Shown piece after piece: positions 1 through 9,746 of a DNA stretch of 38,645 nt. A program made the translations under genes and the position numbers. The notes under the pieces were generated by a model, which saw only the letters and a program-made list of their open reading frames with translations, ran no database searches and was not told the DNA's origin. Each line of letters begins with the position of its first letter. Positions within the stretch are counted from its first letter, which is position 1. The DNA is from Thiotrichaceae bacterium (lineage in GTDB: Bacteria; Pseudomonadota; Gammaproteobacteria; Thiotrichales; Thiotrichaceae): the NCBI GenBank assembly GCA_027083815.1, contig JALWMR010000175.1, forward strand, positions 1-38,645. The letters run 5' to 3'.

Positions 1-17
1 GTATTTATTACTATTAA

Positions 18-53
18 AAAAAGTACACCCCCCACCTTTTTGTCACTTTACTC
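18..53 (+). repeat. 38-bp C-run intergenic repeat (repeat A), copy R1
   Basis: aaaaagtacaccccccacctttttgtcactttactc; matches the core of nine other copies in the window; tail abuts a MITE. Confidence 0.85.
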
Positions 54-276
54 GAGACCTTTGCACAAAGAGGATGGCGAGAGAAAAATTAGCGTAATTT
101 TTCTGATTTTTTGTAGATTTGAGGGTAATAGCAGGGCTATTGACCGAAAATATACGAAGAATCAGGGAAATTTATTCGGCAAACAACGCCTCACCCTAAC
201 GGGTCAGCTAAAGCTGTTGTCTCGCGTTGCTCGGCTAAGCAATTTTTATCCGTCATATCTTTTGTGCAAAGGTCTC
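54..276 (+). mobile_element. MITE-like element, full-length 223-bp form (copy M1)
   Basis: Terminal inverted repeats GAGACCTTTGCACAAA...TTTGTGCAAAGGTCTC; 5-bp direct repeat TACTC at 49-53 and 277-281; near-identical copy at 31805-32027. Confidence 0.9.
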
Positions 277-305
277 TACTCAATAAAAGCTGCTAAAACA
301 GCACC

Positions 306-923
306 TTAACTATCCGCATAACGCTCCTGATAGTCTTCTATGGATGCCTGAATAACTTTTTCGGCGTGTTCTCTACCATAGGCTTTGCCAATTTCAACCG
401 AAATATCTTTGCCCGGTTGTAATTTGTAGGTAGTGAAATAGTGGTGCAAACGCTCGATCATCACTTCAGGCAAATCACTGATACAGTTAGCGTTTTCATG
501 GACATAATCGGTATCCAGCACTGCGATGATTTTATCGTCGGCTTCGCCACCATCTATCATGGGCAGGCCACCCAGGATACGTGCTTTTAAAACAATATCA
601 GCTCGTGCAATAGGTCTTTCTGAAAGGACGCAAATATCCAGCGGATCATGATCTCCACGTACGCCTTCTTTTCCCATCAGTGCGGCAACGCGCTTACCAC
701 AGTAGGTTCTTGGGATAAAACCATAAAGGGATGGCGGATGCGATGATGTGCGATTTGGACGATCTACGCAAAGATAGCCAGTTTTTTTGTCAATTTCGTA
801 TTTAACGTGATCGAATGGTGTAATTTCAATGTAGGCATTAACCACTTTAGGCGCGTTTGAACCAACTTCCAGGCCATGCCAGGGGTGGGGTCTCCAACGA
901 TAAAAGGAATCAGGAAAAGGCAT
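306..923 (-). CDS. ppa: Inorganic pyrophosphatase (family I)
   Basis: 205 aa; [11 protein letters not shown] motif, [10 protein letters not shown]. Confidence 0.9.
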   Translation of the reverse strand: MPFPDSFYRWRPHPWHGLEVGSNAPKVVNAYIEITPFDHVKYEIDKKTGYLCVDRPNRTSSHPPSLYGFIPRTYCGKRVAALMGKEGVRGDHDPLDICVLSERPIARADIVLKARILGGLPMIDGGEADDKIIAVLDTDYVHENANCISDLPEVMIERLHHYFTTYKLQPGKDISVEIGKAYGREHAEKVIQASIEDYQERYADS

Positions 924-935
924 AAATAATCTCCA

Positions 936-970
936 ATAAAAAGAGACCTGCTTTTTGCAGGTCTCAAAAA
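936..970 (-). terminator. Rho-independent terminator of the sdh operon
   Basis: GAGACCTGC-TTTTT-GCAGGTCTC stem 943-965 with a T tract on the minus strand. Confidence 0.75.
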
Positions 971-981
971 TTAATTACTAA

Positions 982-1140
982 GAGACCTTTGCATGAGAGT
1001 ATGGCGAGAGAAAAATTAGCGTAATTTTCCTGATTTTTTGTAGATTTGAGGGTAATAGCAAGGCTATTGACCGAAAATATACGAAAAAACAGGGGAATTT
1101 AAGCAGTTTTTATCCGTCATATCTTTCGTGCAAAGGTCTC
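982..1140 (+). mobile_element. MITE-like element, 159-bp internally deleted form (copy M2)
   Basis: gagacctttgcatgag...cgtgcaaaggtctc; 9-bp direct repeat AATTACTAA at 973-981 and 1141-1149; lacks about 64 bp relative to M1. Confidence 0.9.
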
Positions 1141-1381
1141 AATTACTAAACAAGTCGCCCAATTTGGCGAGCAACGCTGCTTCATCCGGGTCTTGCGTTA
1201 TTTCATAACCCATTAACAAAGCAAAAAGGCATGGGTCTTCCAACTGTAGTAACCTTACAAAGGCTTCTTGTTCAGATTGATTGGCACCTTGATAATCATT
1301 TTCCAGATAGGCGACAAGAACAACATCCAATTCTCGCATACCGCGACGGCAATGCCATTTTAAATGCGATAAAGTGCTCAC
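1139..1381 (-). CDS. sdhE: FAD assembly factor SdhE
   Basis: 80 aa with RGMRELD motif, downstream of sdhB. Confidence 0.9.
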   Translation of the reverse strand: MSTLSHLKWHCRRGMRELDVVLVAYLENDYQGANQSEQEAFVRLLQLEDPCLFALLMGYEITQDPDEAALLAKLGDLFSN

Positions 1382-2160
1382 ATCTTGCGCTTAATCATCA
1401 AGTGTTTGATTTCGGCGATGGATTTTGCAGGATTTAAGTCTTTAGGGCAAGCGTCGGTACAATTCATAATGGTATGACAGCGATATAGCTTAAACGGGTC
1501 TTCCAGCTCATCAAGGCGCTCTCCGGTGGCTTCATCACGTGAATCAGCAATCCAGCGGTAGGCATTTAACAGAGCTGCCGGGCCAAGGTAGCGATCACTG
1601 TTCCACCAGTAGCTGGGGCAACTGGTCGAGCAACAGGCGCACAGAATACATTCATAGAGACCGTCGAGCTTTCCCCTGTCTTCCACCGATTGCAGGCGTT
1701 CCTTATCAGGTGGAGCAGGTGTCTCTGTTTTCATCCAGGGTTCTACCGAGGCATATTGGGCGTAGAAATTGGTCAAATCGGAGATTAAATCTTTAATAAT
1801 CGGCTGATGGGGTAGCGGAAATATTTTAACATCACCCTCTATTTCTTCTATCGATTTGGTACAGGCCAGGGTATTGCGTCCGTCAATATTCATTGAGCAT
1901 GAGCCACAGATACCTTCCCGGCAGGAACGACGAAGAGCAACGCTTGAGTCCATTTCATCTTTTATTTTCAGCAAGGCATCCAGCACCATTGGGCCGCAGT
2001 TATCCATATCGACTTCGTAGGTATCGGTGCGTGGGTTATCACCGCTGGCAGGATCATAGCGATAGACGATGAACTTTCTGATATTGGTCGCACCCTCGGG
2101 TGCTTTTACCGTTTTACCCGGTTTTACAATGGAGTTTGCCGGGAGCTTAAAGTCAGCCAT
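1378..2160 (-). CDS. sdhB: Succinate dehydrogenase iron-sulfur subunit
   Basis: [15 protein letters not shown] and [17 protein letters not shown] iron-sulfur cluster motifs. Confidence 0.95.
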   Translation of the reverse strand: MADFKLPANSIVKPGKTVKAPEGATNIRKFIVYRYDPASGDNPRTDTYEVDMDNCGPMVLDALLKIKDEMDSSVALRRSCREGICGSCSMNIDGRNTLACTKSIEEIEGDVKIFPLPHQPIIKDLISDLTNFYAQYASVEPWMKTETPAPPDKERLQSVEDRGKLDGLYECILCACCSTSCPSYWWNSDRYLGPAALLNAYRWIADSRDEATGERLDELEDPFKLYRCHTIMNCTDACPKDLNPAKSIAEIKHLMIKRKM

Positions 2161-3950
2161 TAATAAACTCTCTTTTTGGGTGGAATGACCTCACAGTCAT
2201 CACTCAGTGTATACATATGAACAGGTCTATAATCTATCTTTACCTTGCCTTTGTCATCGACCCAGGCAAGTGTATGTTTCATCCAGTGCTCATCATCCCG
2301 GTCGGGAAAATCTTCACGCGCATGTCCACCACGACTTTCTTCACGATTGAGTGCGCCATTAATAATGGTTTGCGCCTGTGCCAGCAAGTTCTCCAGCTCC
2401 AGCGTTTCCAGCAAGTCGGTATTCCACTGCATTCCTCTGTCAGTAATGCCCACATCAGCAAAGGAATCAAATACCTTTTGCATTTCTTTGGCTCCTTCCG
2501 CCATGCTTTCACCCGTTCTAAAAACAGCGGCATACTTTTGCATGGTGCGTTGCATTTTGTCACGGATACTGGCGGTTGAATGTGAGCCAGAAGCATTGCG
2601 GGTTTTGTCAAAACGTTCTAGCAAGGCTTCGAATGTGCCGTCTTTCAAGGGCTTGTGCGGGGTATGTTTTTCTATTAACTCGGCAGCTCGCATGGCTGCT
2701 GCACGGCCAAATACAATAATGTCCAACAAGGAATTTGAGCCCAGTCGGTTCGCCCCATGTACGGATACACAAGCACACTCCCCAATTGCCATTAAACCCG
2801 GTACAACAGAATCGGGATCATCGCCATCAAGTGTCACTACTTCGCCTTTATAGTTGGTGGGAATACCGCCCATATTATAATGCACCGTTGGCAATACCGG
2901 GATTGGATCTTTAGTAACATCAACACCAGAGAAAATCCGTGCGCTTTCGGCGATTCCGGGTAGGCGTTCCTGAATAACCTCTTTACCCAGGTGCTGTAAA
3001 TTCAGGTAGATATGATCTTTTTCTGGGCCAACGCCTCGACCGGCGTTGATTTCCATGGTCATGGCACGTGATACCACATCACGCGAGGCGAGGTCTTTGG
3101 CATTGGGCGCGTAACGTTCCATAAAACGCTCGCCTTCCGAGTTGGTCAAAAAACCACCTTCACCACGCACCCCTTCAGTAATCAAGACACCCGCACCATA
3201 AACGCCAGTTGGATGAAACTGGACGAATTCCATATCCTGCAAGGGCAAACCGGCGCGCAACACCATACCACTACCGTCCCCTGTGCAGGTATGGGCCGAG
3301 GTTGCCGAGAAAAATACCCGCCCTGCCCCACCGGTTGCCAGCACCACTTGATGACCCCGGAAGCAATGCAAGTCACCCGTGGTTAAATCCCACGCCATCA
3401 CACCTTTGCAAACACCGTCTTCCATAATCAGGTCGGTGGCAAAATATTCGATAAAAAACTCGGCCTTGTGCTTGATTGACTGCTGATACAAGGTATGCAA
3501 AATTGCATGCCCGGTTCTATCGGCTGCGGCGCAGGTGCGTTGCGCCACACCCTCACCAAAATGGGTTGTCATGCCACCAAAGGGGCGCTGATAGATTTTT
3601 CCTTCTTCAGTGCGTGAAAAAGGCACGCCAAAATGCTCCAGCTCGATAACCGCCGGCACCGCCTCACGGCACATATATTCAATCGCATCCTGATCGCCTA
3701 GCCAGTCAGAACCTTTAACGGTGTCATACATATGCCACTGCCAGGTGTCTTCACCCATATTTGCCAAAGCCGCCGACATGCCACCTTGCGCTGCCGTGGT
3801 ATGACTGCGGGTTGGAAAAACCTTCGTAACACAGGCCGTACTCAAGCCAGCGGCTGCCATGCCTAAGGTTGCTCGTAAACCGGCGCCACCAGCGCCAACA
3901 ATCACAACATCGTATTCGTGATTGATAATTTTATAGTCTTTATTGTTCAT
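2160..3950 (-). CDS. sdhA: Succinate dehydrogenase flavoprotein subunit
   Basis: [35 protein letters not shown]. Confidence 0.97.
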   Translation of the reverse strand: MNNKDYKIINHEYDVVIVGAGGAGLRATLGMAAAGLSTACVTKVFPTRSHTTAAQGGMSAALANMGEDTWQWHMYDTVKGSDWLGDQDAIEYMCREAVPAVIELEHFGVPFSRTEEGKIYQRPFGGMTTHFGEGVAQRTCAAADRTGHAILHTLYQQSIKHKAEFFIEYFATDLIMEDGVCKGVMAWDLTTGDLHCFRGHQVVLATGGAGRVFFSATSAHTCTGDGSGMVLRAGLPLQDMEFVQFHPTGVYGAGVLITEGVRGEGGFLTNSEGERFMERYAPNAKDLASRDVVSRAMTMEINAGRGVGPEKDHIYLNLQHLGKEVIQERLPGIAESARIFSGVDVTKDPIPVLPTVHYNMGGIPTNYKGEVVTLDGDDPDSVVPGLMAIGECACVSVHGANRLGSNSLLDIIVFGRAAAMRAAELIEKHTPHKPLKDGTFEALLERFDKTRNASGSHSTASIRDKMQRTMQKYAAVFRTGESMAEGAKEMQKVFDSFADVGITDRGMQWNTDLLETLELENLLAQAQTIINGALNREESRGGHAREDFPDRDDEHWMKHTLAWVDDKGKVKIDYRPVHMYTLSDDCEVIPPKKRVY

Positions 3951-3968
3951 TATTAGTAACTACCCGTA

Positions 3969-4376
3969 TTAATTACCCAAAGAAAGTCGAAGTATTGAAT
4001 AAACACCCAAAGCCATCATAAAATAGCTAAGTAACTTAGTGAATAAAATAGCACCAAAACGCAAACTATGCGTATGGATATAATCCTCAAAGATTACCTG
4101 CATACCTATCATTCCATGCTTTAGGGAAACGACAGTAAAGAGACTTGCCATAACTGCATTAAAAGGAGACTTTAGCCAGGCAATCAACACCTCATAAGTC
4201 AGCTCAGGCAAGGTGGCTATGCTATAACAAAGCCATAGCGTTAACGGAATTAGTGCAATCGCCGTAAGCTTCTGAACCCAGAAAAAACGGGTTGCATCAG
4301 ACGATCTTCCCAAGCCTTTGACTTTTGCCAATGGCGAGCGATAATCGTTACTGGCACTCATAAGGCCACCAACCAT
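3969..4376 (-). CDS. sdhD: Succinate dehydrogenase membrane anchor subunit
   Basis: Three hydrophobic helices, position in operon, H/D pattern typical of SdhD. Confidence 0.85.
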   Translation of the reverse strand: MVGGLMSASNDYRSPLAKVKGLGRSSDATRFFWVQKLTAIALIPLTLWLCYSIATLPELTYEVLIAWLKSPFNAVMASLFTVVSLKHGMIGMQVIFEDYIHTHSLRFGAILFTKLLSYFMMALGVYSILRLSLGN

Positions 4377-4738
4377 GTTAACAGGGTTAACAGCAAGGTG
4401 GCTACGATAACGACTATCCCTGCTTTTTCAGCATCCTTGAGATTAAAGCCTTTGCCCATATCCCAGAATAAATGGCGAATACCATTACACAAGTGATAAT
4501 AAAGGGAAAAGGTAAAGCCAACTAAGATCAGCTTGCCAAACCAGCTTGATAAAAAGCTGTGCACACTCGCCCACGTTTGTGGCCCACTTGCGGCGGCTGC
4601 CAATAACAGCACCCATAAAACCACCCCCACAAATAATACTGCACCCGTTCCACGATGCAGAATAGATAGTTTTGCGGTGAGCGGTAAATCATACACCTGT
4701 AGATGAGGCGACATAGGTCGCTTATCGTTCCACGACAT
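4358..4738 (-). CDS. sdhC: Succinate dehydrogenase cytochrome b556 subunit
   Basis: RPMSPHLQVY, SILHRGTGAVLF, HLCNGIRHLFWD. Confidence 0.92.
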   Translation of the reverse strand: MSWNDKRPMSPHLQVYDLPLTAKLSILHRGTGAVLFVGVVLWVLLLAAAASGPQTWASVHSFLSSWFGKLILVGFTFSLYYHLCNGIRHLFWDMGKGFNLKDAEKAGIVVIVATLLLTLLTWLVAL

Positions 4739-4962
4739 AGCTTTTTACTCGATTCATTAACAAAATACATCCCTCATAAGCGAGAGACTAACATAATGGG
4801 TAAGGTAGCTTATATTGAGAAAAAAAACTGTGATATTTATTAATTATTAGAATTAATAAATCGGTGTGAATAATAGTCATCTTGTTTAATAGACAGTCCT
4901 CAATCATAATCAGATTCAGAAACAGAACAAACAATTACCTATCGCTATACTTGGAGAAAGAA

Positions 4963-5898
4963 ATGGATATTAAAAAATTATTTGATGCCGAGCCAAAATC
5001 ACCTTTGTATGTTGCCATTAATCGGGTCTTAGTCAAAAACGACCCTAATCTGATGAGCATGATGAAGCAGGCAAGTTCCAAAATGTGTCTGGCAACGGCC
5101 TTGACACCGGGATTCTCCGGCTTTGACCTGTTAAAGCAACGAGGTGCCTGCCCCATGGGAATGCGCTGGGGTGCCAGCACCGACATGGGAGAAGGGTTAT
5201 CACATATCTGGATAGACCAGGTCACCTATTGGGATTCATGGGAGTCACATGAGAATTTTCATGAAACCTTCGAAGATGTCGTGGTTGATACCTGTGCCCG
5301 TTGCGGTGATGTTATGCTGGATGGCCCAGAAGAACCAGTTTATCGCATTGTCCATTCTGACATGCCAAAGCTGGTTTCATTTAATCAATGGAGCAAAAAA
5401 CAGGCACAAGGCCTGGGTGATAAATACGCAGTTGACTCAGGTAGCACAGTCACCGTAATGGCTGAACATATTGTGCGCCCCGGCAAGGAAGCCGAGTTTG
5501 AAGCGGGCGAAATTGAAACCTTAAGCAAGTTAAAAGAAACCAATGGCATGATCGGTTTTCAGATACTAAAACGCATTGGTTTTTCTTGCCTGGGCAGCGG
5601 GCATGCTACCGTTGAATCATTAATGGAAGATATGAAAGACAGCTCTGGCAGCAAACTAAAACGCGCTGCCGAGGTTTGGGAAGGCTATACCATTCCACCC
5701 CAGTATTTAGTCATGGTGGAATGGGAGAGTCTATGCACTGCACAAGGCGGTATGCCCCATGTGAATGTAAAACCCGAACTGTTATTTATTCATGGTCCAA
5801 AGGTACTGGATAACTGTATTCGCATGCCGAGTGTTCGCATTGTAGATTCAATGTTTAGAGAGCAAACCAACCGCGAAATTCTAAATGGTTTGAAATAG
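4963..5898 (+). CDS. sor: Sulfur oxygenase reductase (SOR); ATG at 4963 preferred over the TTG start at 4882
   Basis: KMCLATALTPGFSGF, HENFH, CARC, GPEEPVY, PPQYLVMVEWES; spacing of iron ligands and CxxC matches remembered archaeal SOR; GGAGAAAG RBS before 4963. Confidence 0.88.
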   Translation: MDIKKLFDAEPKSPLYVAINRVLVKNDPNLMSMMKQASSKMCLATALTPGFSGFDLLKQRGACPMGMRWGASTDMGEGLSHIWIDQVTYWDSWESHENFHETFEDVVVDTCARCGDVMLDGPEEPVYRIVHSDMPKLVSFNQWSKKQAQGLGDKYAVDSGSTVTVMAEHIVRPGKEAEFEAGEIETLSKLKETNGMIGFQILKRIGFSCLGSGHATVESLMEDMKDSSGSKLKRAAEVWEGYTIPPQYLVMVEWESLCTAQGGMPHVNVKPELLFIHGPKVLDNCIRMPSVRIVDSMFREQTNREILNGLK

Positions 5899-5905
5899 TC
5901 GCTTA

Positions 5906-6832
5906 ATGAAACACTTAACAACCTGCAACTATCTCAAAGAGCTACGTGCCTTTTGTATTACCCATCAGGTCGGCAATATGAGCAAGGCTTCCGAGATTTT
6001 ATTTGCCAGCCAGCCAACGATCTCCTTGCAAATAAAAAAGCTGGAAGATGAGCTGGGGGTAAAGCTATTCGAACGTCGCGGTCCAAAGTTAAAAATCACC
6101 ACAGAGGGTGAAATTTTATACAATATTGCCTTACCCCTTGTGCAAGGCATCGACCATATAAAAGACGAGTTCAAGGCGCAGCAGGGTGATTTAGTCTCTG
6201 GCGAGCTGGTTATTGCTGCAGAAGAATCTACCATTCTCTATACGCTACCCGGTCCGATCAATACCTTTGTAAACAAATACCCCGGTATTCGCCTGAAACT
6301 TTCCAATGTAACGGGCAGTAGCGGACGTGAGCAGGTGCTCTCCGATGAAGTTGATTTTGCCGTTAGCTCAATGCTGGACACACCCAAAAACCTGGACTAC
6401 GCGCCTTTTGTTTCTTACCCTGCGGTATTAATTACGCCACTTAACCACCCGCTAACACAGAAAAAAGAAGTAACAATTAACGATATAAGCCAATATGGTT
6501 TAATCCTGCCTCCCTCCCAGTTTAGTAGCTGGCGCTTGATTAAAATGATGTTTGATTTAAAAGGCGTACCCTTAAATGTCACTCTGGAGGCCGGTGGTTG
6601 GGAAGTCGTCAAAAAATATGTATCCATTGGACTGGGAATCTCAATCGTCACCAGCATTTGCATTACAGAAGATGATAAAAATAAATTTGCCACCATTCCA
6701 CTCAGTGCCAACTTTCCCGACAGGAAATACGGGGTAGTCACGCGCAAGAAAAAAGCAATATCTTCTCCCGCTAAAAGCTTTATTGAAATCTTAACTGACT
6801 ATTATGCACACGAAAAACAAACAGGTAGATAA
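5906..6832 (+). CDS. LysR-family transcriptional regulator (CysB/Cbl-like appearance)
   Basis: N-terminal HTH NMSKASEILFASQPTISLQIKKLEDELGVKLFERRG. Confidence 0.88.
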   Translation: MKHLTTCNYLKELRAFCITHQVGNMSKASEILFASQPTISLQIKKLEDELGVKLFERRGPKLKITTEGEILYNIALPLVQGIDHIKDEFKAQQGDLVSGELVIAAEESTILYTLPGPINTFVNKYPGIRLKLSNVTGSSGREQVLSDEVDFAVSSMLDTPKNLDYAPFVSYPAVLITPLNHPLTQKKEVTINDISQYGLILPPSQFSSWRLIKMMFDLKGVPLNVTLEAGGWEVVKKYVSIGLGISIVTSICITEDDKNKFATIPLSANFPDRKYGVVTRKKKAISSPAKSFIEILTDYYAHEKQTGR

Positions 6833-7817
6833 CTCGCTTCTATCAAATAAAAAAGTTGGCATTGCCCTGGGCAGTGGATCTGCCCGGGGCCTGGCACATA
6901 TCGGGGTGATACATGCCTTACAGGAAGCAGGCATCAAGGTGGACTATGTATCGGGAACCAGCTTTGGCGCACTCATTGGCTCTGTTTTTGCCAGCAACAA
7001 ACTGGATGCCATAGAAAAAACATACCGTGAGTTTGACTGGAAAAAAACAGCCTACTTATTTGATATTGTTTTTCCAAAGTCTGGTTTGATAGATGGTGAT
7101 AAAGTCGAAGAGTTTGTACGTCAATACCTTACCGCCCAAACCATTGAAAACCTGCCCTTGCCCTTTAAGGCGGTCGCTGCCGATTTAATCAGTGGTGAAG
7201 AAGTTGTCCTTGATAAAGGCGATGTCATAAAAGCAGTTCGCGCCAGTATTTCTGTTCCGGGAATCTTTACACCGGTTCGCAGAGAAAACCGTATACTGGT
7301 CGATGGTGGGCTTGTTAACCCGGTGCCTACCAGTACGGTACGCGATATGGGTGCTGACTTTATTATCTCGGTTGATCTCAACCACGATATTGTTGCAGGT
7401 AAAGCACCAAAAAAAGCCTTAAAACAGGAGCAATCAGCTAGTAGGAAAACCAATTCGACAAAACAAGGCACAATAGGCGAGGATGATTTTCTGGCTGTGA
7501 TTGGTGGCAAATATCAGGCAGCCGTGGAACGTATCACCCAAAGTCTCCAGTCTTTGGATAATCCGGCGATCAAACAAGTACGCAACTGGCTAAATGAAGA
7601 GCCTCTGCCAAACATAGTTGAGGTGATGCTTGCCTCCATCAATATCATGGAAACCCAGATTACCCGAACCCGTTTGCGTATCGACACACCAGACCTGTTG
7701 ATACAACCCAAGCTAGGCAGTATTCGCTTTATGGAGTTTCACCGTGCAGATGAGATTATTGACATAGGCTATCAGGAAGCAAAAAAACAAATCGACAAGT
7801 ATTTAGCCTCGCAATAA
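6804..7817 (+). CDS. Patatin-like phospholipase family protein
   Basis: GSGSARGLAHIGV oxyanion loop, GTSFG nucleophile elbow, DGGLVNPVP. Confidence 0.9.
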   Translation: MHTKNKQVDNSLLSNKKVGIALGSGSARGLAHIGVIHALQEAGIKVDYVSGTSFGALIGSVFASNKLDAIEKTYREFDWKKTAYLFDIVFPKSGLIDGDKVEEFVRQYLTAQTIENLPLPFKAVAADLISGEEVVLDKGDVIKAVRASISVPGIFTPVRRENRILVDGGLVNPVPTSTVRDMGADFIISVDLNHDIVAGKAPKKALKQEQSASRKTNSTKQGTIGEDDFLAVIGGKYQAAVERITQSLQSLDNPAIKQVRNWLNEEPLPNIVEVMLASINIMETQITRTRLRIDTPDLLIQPKLGSIRFMEFHRADEIIDIGYQEAKKQIDKYLASQ

Positions 7818-7964
7818 CTGAAATTAAAAAAATAATAGTAAATCTGGCCCCTATTGGTTTTATAAATACTAACAATTACCCATAAGCCCTAGTTAAACCT
7901 TATTTTACATTCTATTGTTAACTGTAATGTTAATAACGACTGAAATTACCATAAGGAAATAGCC

Positions 7965-9560
7965 ATGAGCCAATATCAAACCGACATTCAATCCGTATCC
8001 GCCCTGAAAAAAGAACAAGGCTCACCGTGGGATGCCATTAATCCCGAGTCGGCCGCCCGTATGCGCGCCCAGAACCGCTTTAAAACCGGCCTGGATATTG
8101 CTAAATATACCGCCGATATTATGCGTGCCGACATGGAAAAGTATGATGCGGACTCAAGCCAATATACCCAGTCTCTGGGCTGCTGGCATGGCTTTATTGG
8201 TCAGCAGAAGATGATCTCGATTAAAAAACACTTTGGCAGCACGGCGGGGCGCTATCTTTATTTATCGGGCTGGATGGTTGCTGCCTTGCGCTCCGAATTT
8301 GGGCCTTTGCCCGATCAGTCAATGCACGAAAAAACCTCTGTCTCTGCGCTCATTAAAGAGTTATACACCTTTTTGCGCCAGGCTGATGCCCGCGAACTGG
8401 GCCTGCTGTTTCGTGAGCTGGACGCTGCCCGTGCCGAGGGCGATACGGCAAAAGAAGCAGAAATACAGGATAAAATCGATAATTTTGAAACACACGTCGT
8501 CCCGATTATTGCTGATATTGATGCCGGTTTTGGCAATGCCGAAGCAACCTACCTGCTTGCCAAACAAATGATAGAAGCGGGTGCTTGCTGTATTCAAATC
8601 GAAAACCAGGTTTCGGATGAGAAACAGTGTGGTCACCAGGACGGCAAGGTAACCGTTCCACATGCCGACTTTCTTGCCAAGATACGCGCTGTGCGATATG
8701 CCTTTTTAGAGCTGGGCGTAGATAACGGCATTATCGTGGCACGCACCGATTCGCTCGGCGCCGGCCTTACCAAGCAAATCGCAGTGACCAATGAGCCTGG
8801 CGATTTGGGCGATCAGTACAACGCCTTTCTTGATTGTGAAGAAGTCACCCCGGAGACAATGAAAAACGGTGATGTACTCATCAACCAGAACGGTAAACTG
8901 GTTCGCCCCAAACGATTACCAAGTAACCTGTTCCAGTTCAAAAAAGGCACTGGCGAGGCACGCTGTGTGCTTGACTGCATTACCTCCTTGCAAAACGGCG
9001 CTGACCTCCTTTGGATAGAGACCGAAAAACCACATATCGACCAGATTGGCGGCATGGTGAATGAAATTCGCAAAGTAATCCCCAATGCCAAGCTGGTTTA
9101 TAACAACAGCCCCTCCTTTAACTGGACGCTCAATTTCCGCCTGCAAGCCTATGATGCAATGGAACAAGAAGGAAAAGACCTATCAGCGTACAACCGCGAT
9201 GAACTCATGGACGTAAAATATGACGATAGCGAACTGGCAAAACTGGCAGATGAGCGTATTCGCACCTTCCAGGCGGATGCCTCACGCGAAGCCGGTATTT
9301 TCCATCACCTGATTACCCTGCCCACTTATCATACCGCCGCACTTTCTACTGATAGCCTTGCAAAAGAATACTTTGGCGATCAGGGCATGCTGGGCTATGT
9401 ACTGGGCGTGCAACGCAAGGAAATCCGCGATGGCATAGCCTGTGTTAAACACCAGAATATGTCTGGATCAGATATTGGTGATGACCATAAAGAATATTTT
9501 GCCGGTGAAGCCGCCTTAAAAGCCGCCGGTGAAGACAATACAATGAATCAATTCTCGTAA
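7965..9560 (+). CDS. aceA: Isocitrate lyase
   Basis: 531 aa; KQCGH catalytic motif, DIDAGFGN. Confidence 0.93.
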   Translation: MSQYQTDIQSVSALKKEQGSPWDAINPESAARMRAQNRFKTGLDIAKYTADIMRADMEKYDADSSQYTQSLGCWHGFIGQQKMISIKKHFGSTAGRYLYLSGWMVAALRSEFGPLPDQSMHEKTSVSALIKELYTFLRQADARELGLLFRELDAARAEGDTAKEAEIQDKIDNFETHVVPIIADIDAGFGNAEATYLLAKQMIEAGACCIQIENQVSDEKQCGHQDGKVTVPHADFLAKIRAVRYAFLELGVDNGIIVARTDSLGAGLTKQIAVTNEPGDLGDQYNAFLDCEEVTPETMKNGDVLINQNGKLVRPKRLPSNLFQFKKGTGEARCVLDCITSLQNGADLLWIETEKPHIDQIGGMVNEIRKVIPNAKLVYNNSPSFNWTLNFRLQAYDAMEQEGKDLSAYNRDELMDVKYDDSELAKLADERIRTFQADASREAGIFHHLITLPTYHTAALSTDSLAKEYFGDQGMLGYVLGVQRKEIRDGIACVKHQNMSGSDIGDDHKEYFAGEAALKAAGEDNTMNQFS

Positions 9561-9607
9561 AACACCCTATTTTTACCCTCAATTATTATTTATTGATAAA
9601 CCGAACC

Positions 9608-9646
9608 CTTAAAAAGGGCTAATTAGTGGTATTTAGCCCTTTTTAT
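9608..9646 (+). terminator. Rho-independent terminator after aceA
   Basis: AAAAAGGGCTAA...TTAGCCCTTTTT hairpin with T tract. Confidence 0.85.
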
Positions 9647-9664
9647 TATGGATAAAAGACTTAA

Positions 9665-9698
9665 TAAGTACACCCCCCCACTTTTTTGCCCTTTTCTC
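9665..9698 (+). repeat. Repeat A, copy R2
   Basis: aagtacaccccccca cttttttgcccttttctc; upstream of gpmI. Confidence 0.85.
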
Positions 9699-9746
9699 TA
9701 AATATGGTCTATAAAGCCATTAACACTCGTAACCTGTCCTTTCCAT

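Noticed and set aside
40-309. ORF of 89 aa, and the related ORF at 31749-31988 (-)
   Set aside because: Both are read-through of the same MITE sequence (shared FCRFEGNSRA.DRKYT.NQGNLFGKQRLTLTGQLKLLSRVARLSNF). No RBS or independent support for coding.
943-965. GAGACCTGC...GCAGGTCTC palindrome resembling MITE ends
   Set aside because: Matches only the first 7 bases of the MITE end and is better explained as the sdh operon terminator.
2217-2853. ORFs on the plus strand within sdhA
   Set aside because: Antisense to a strongly supported sdhA gene; explained by codon structure of the real gene.
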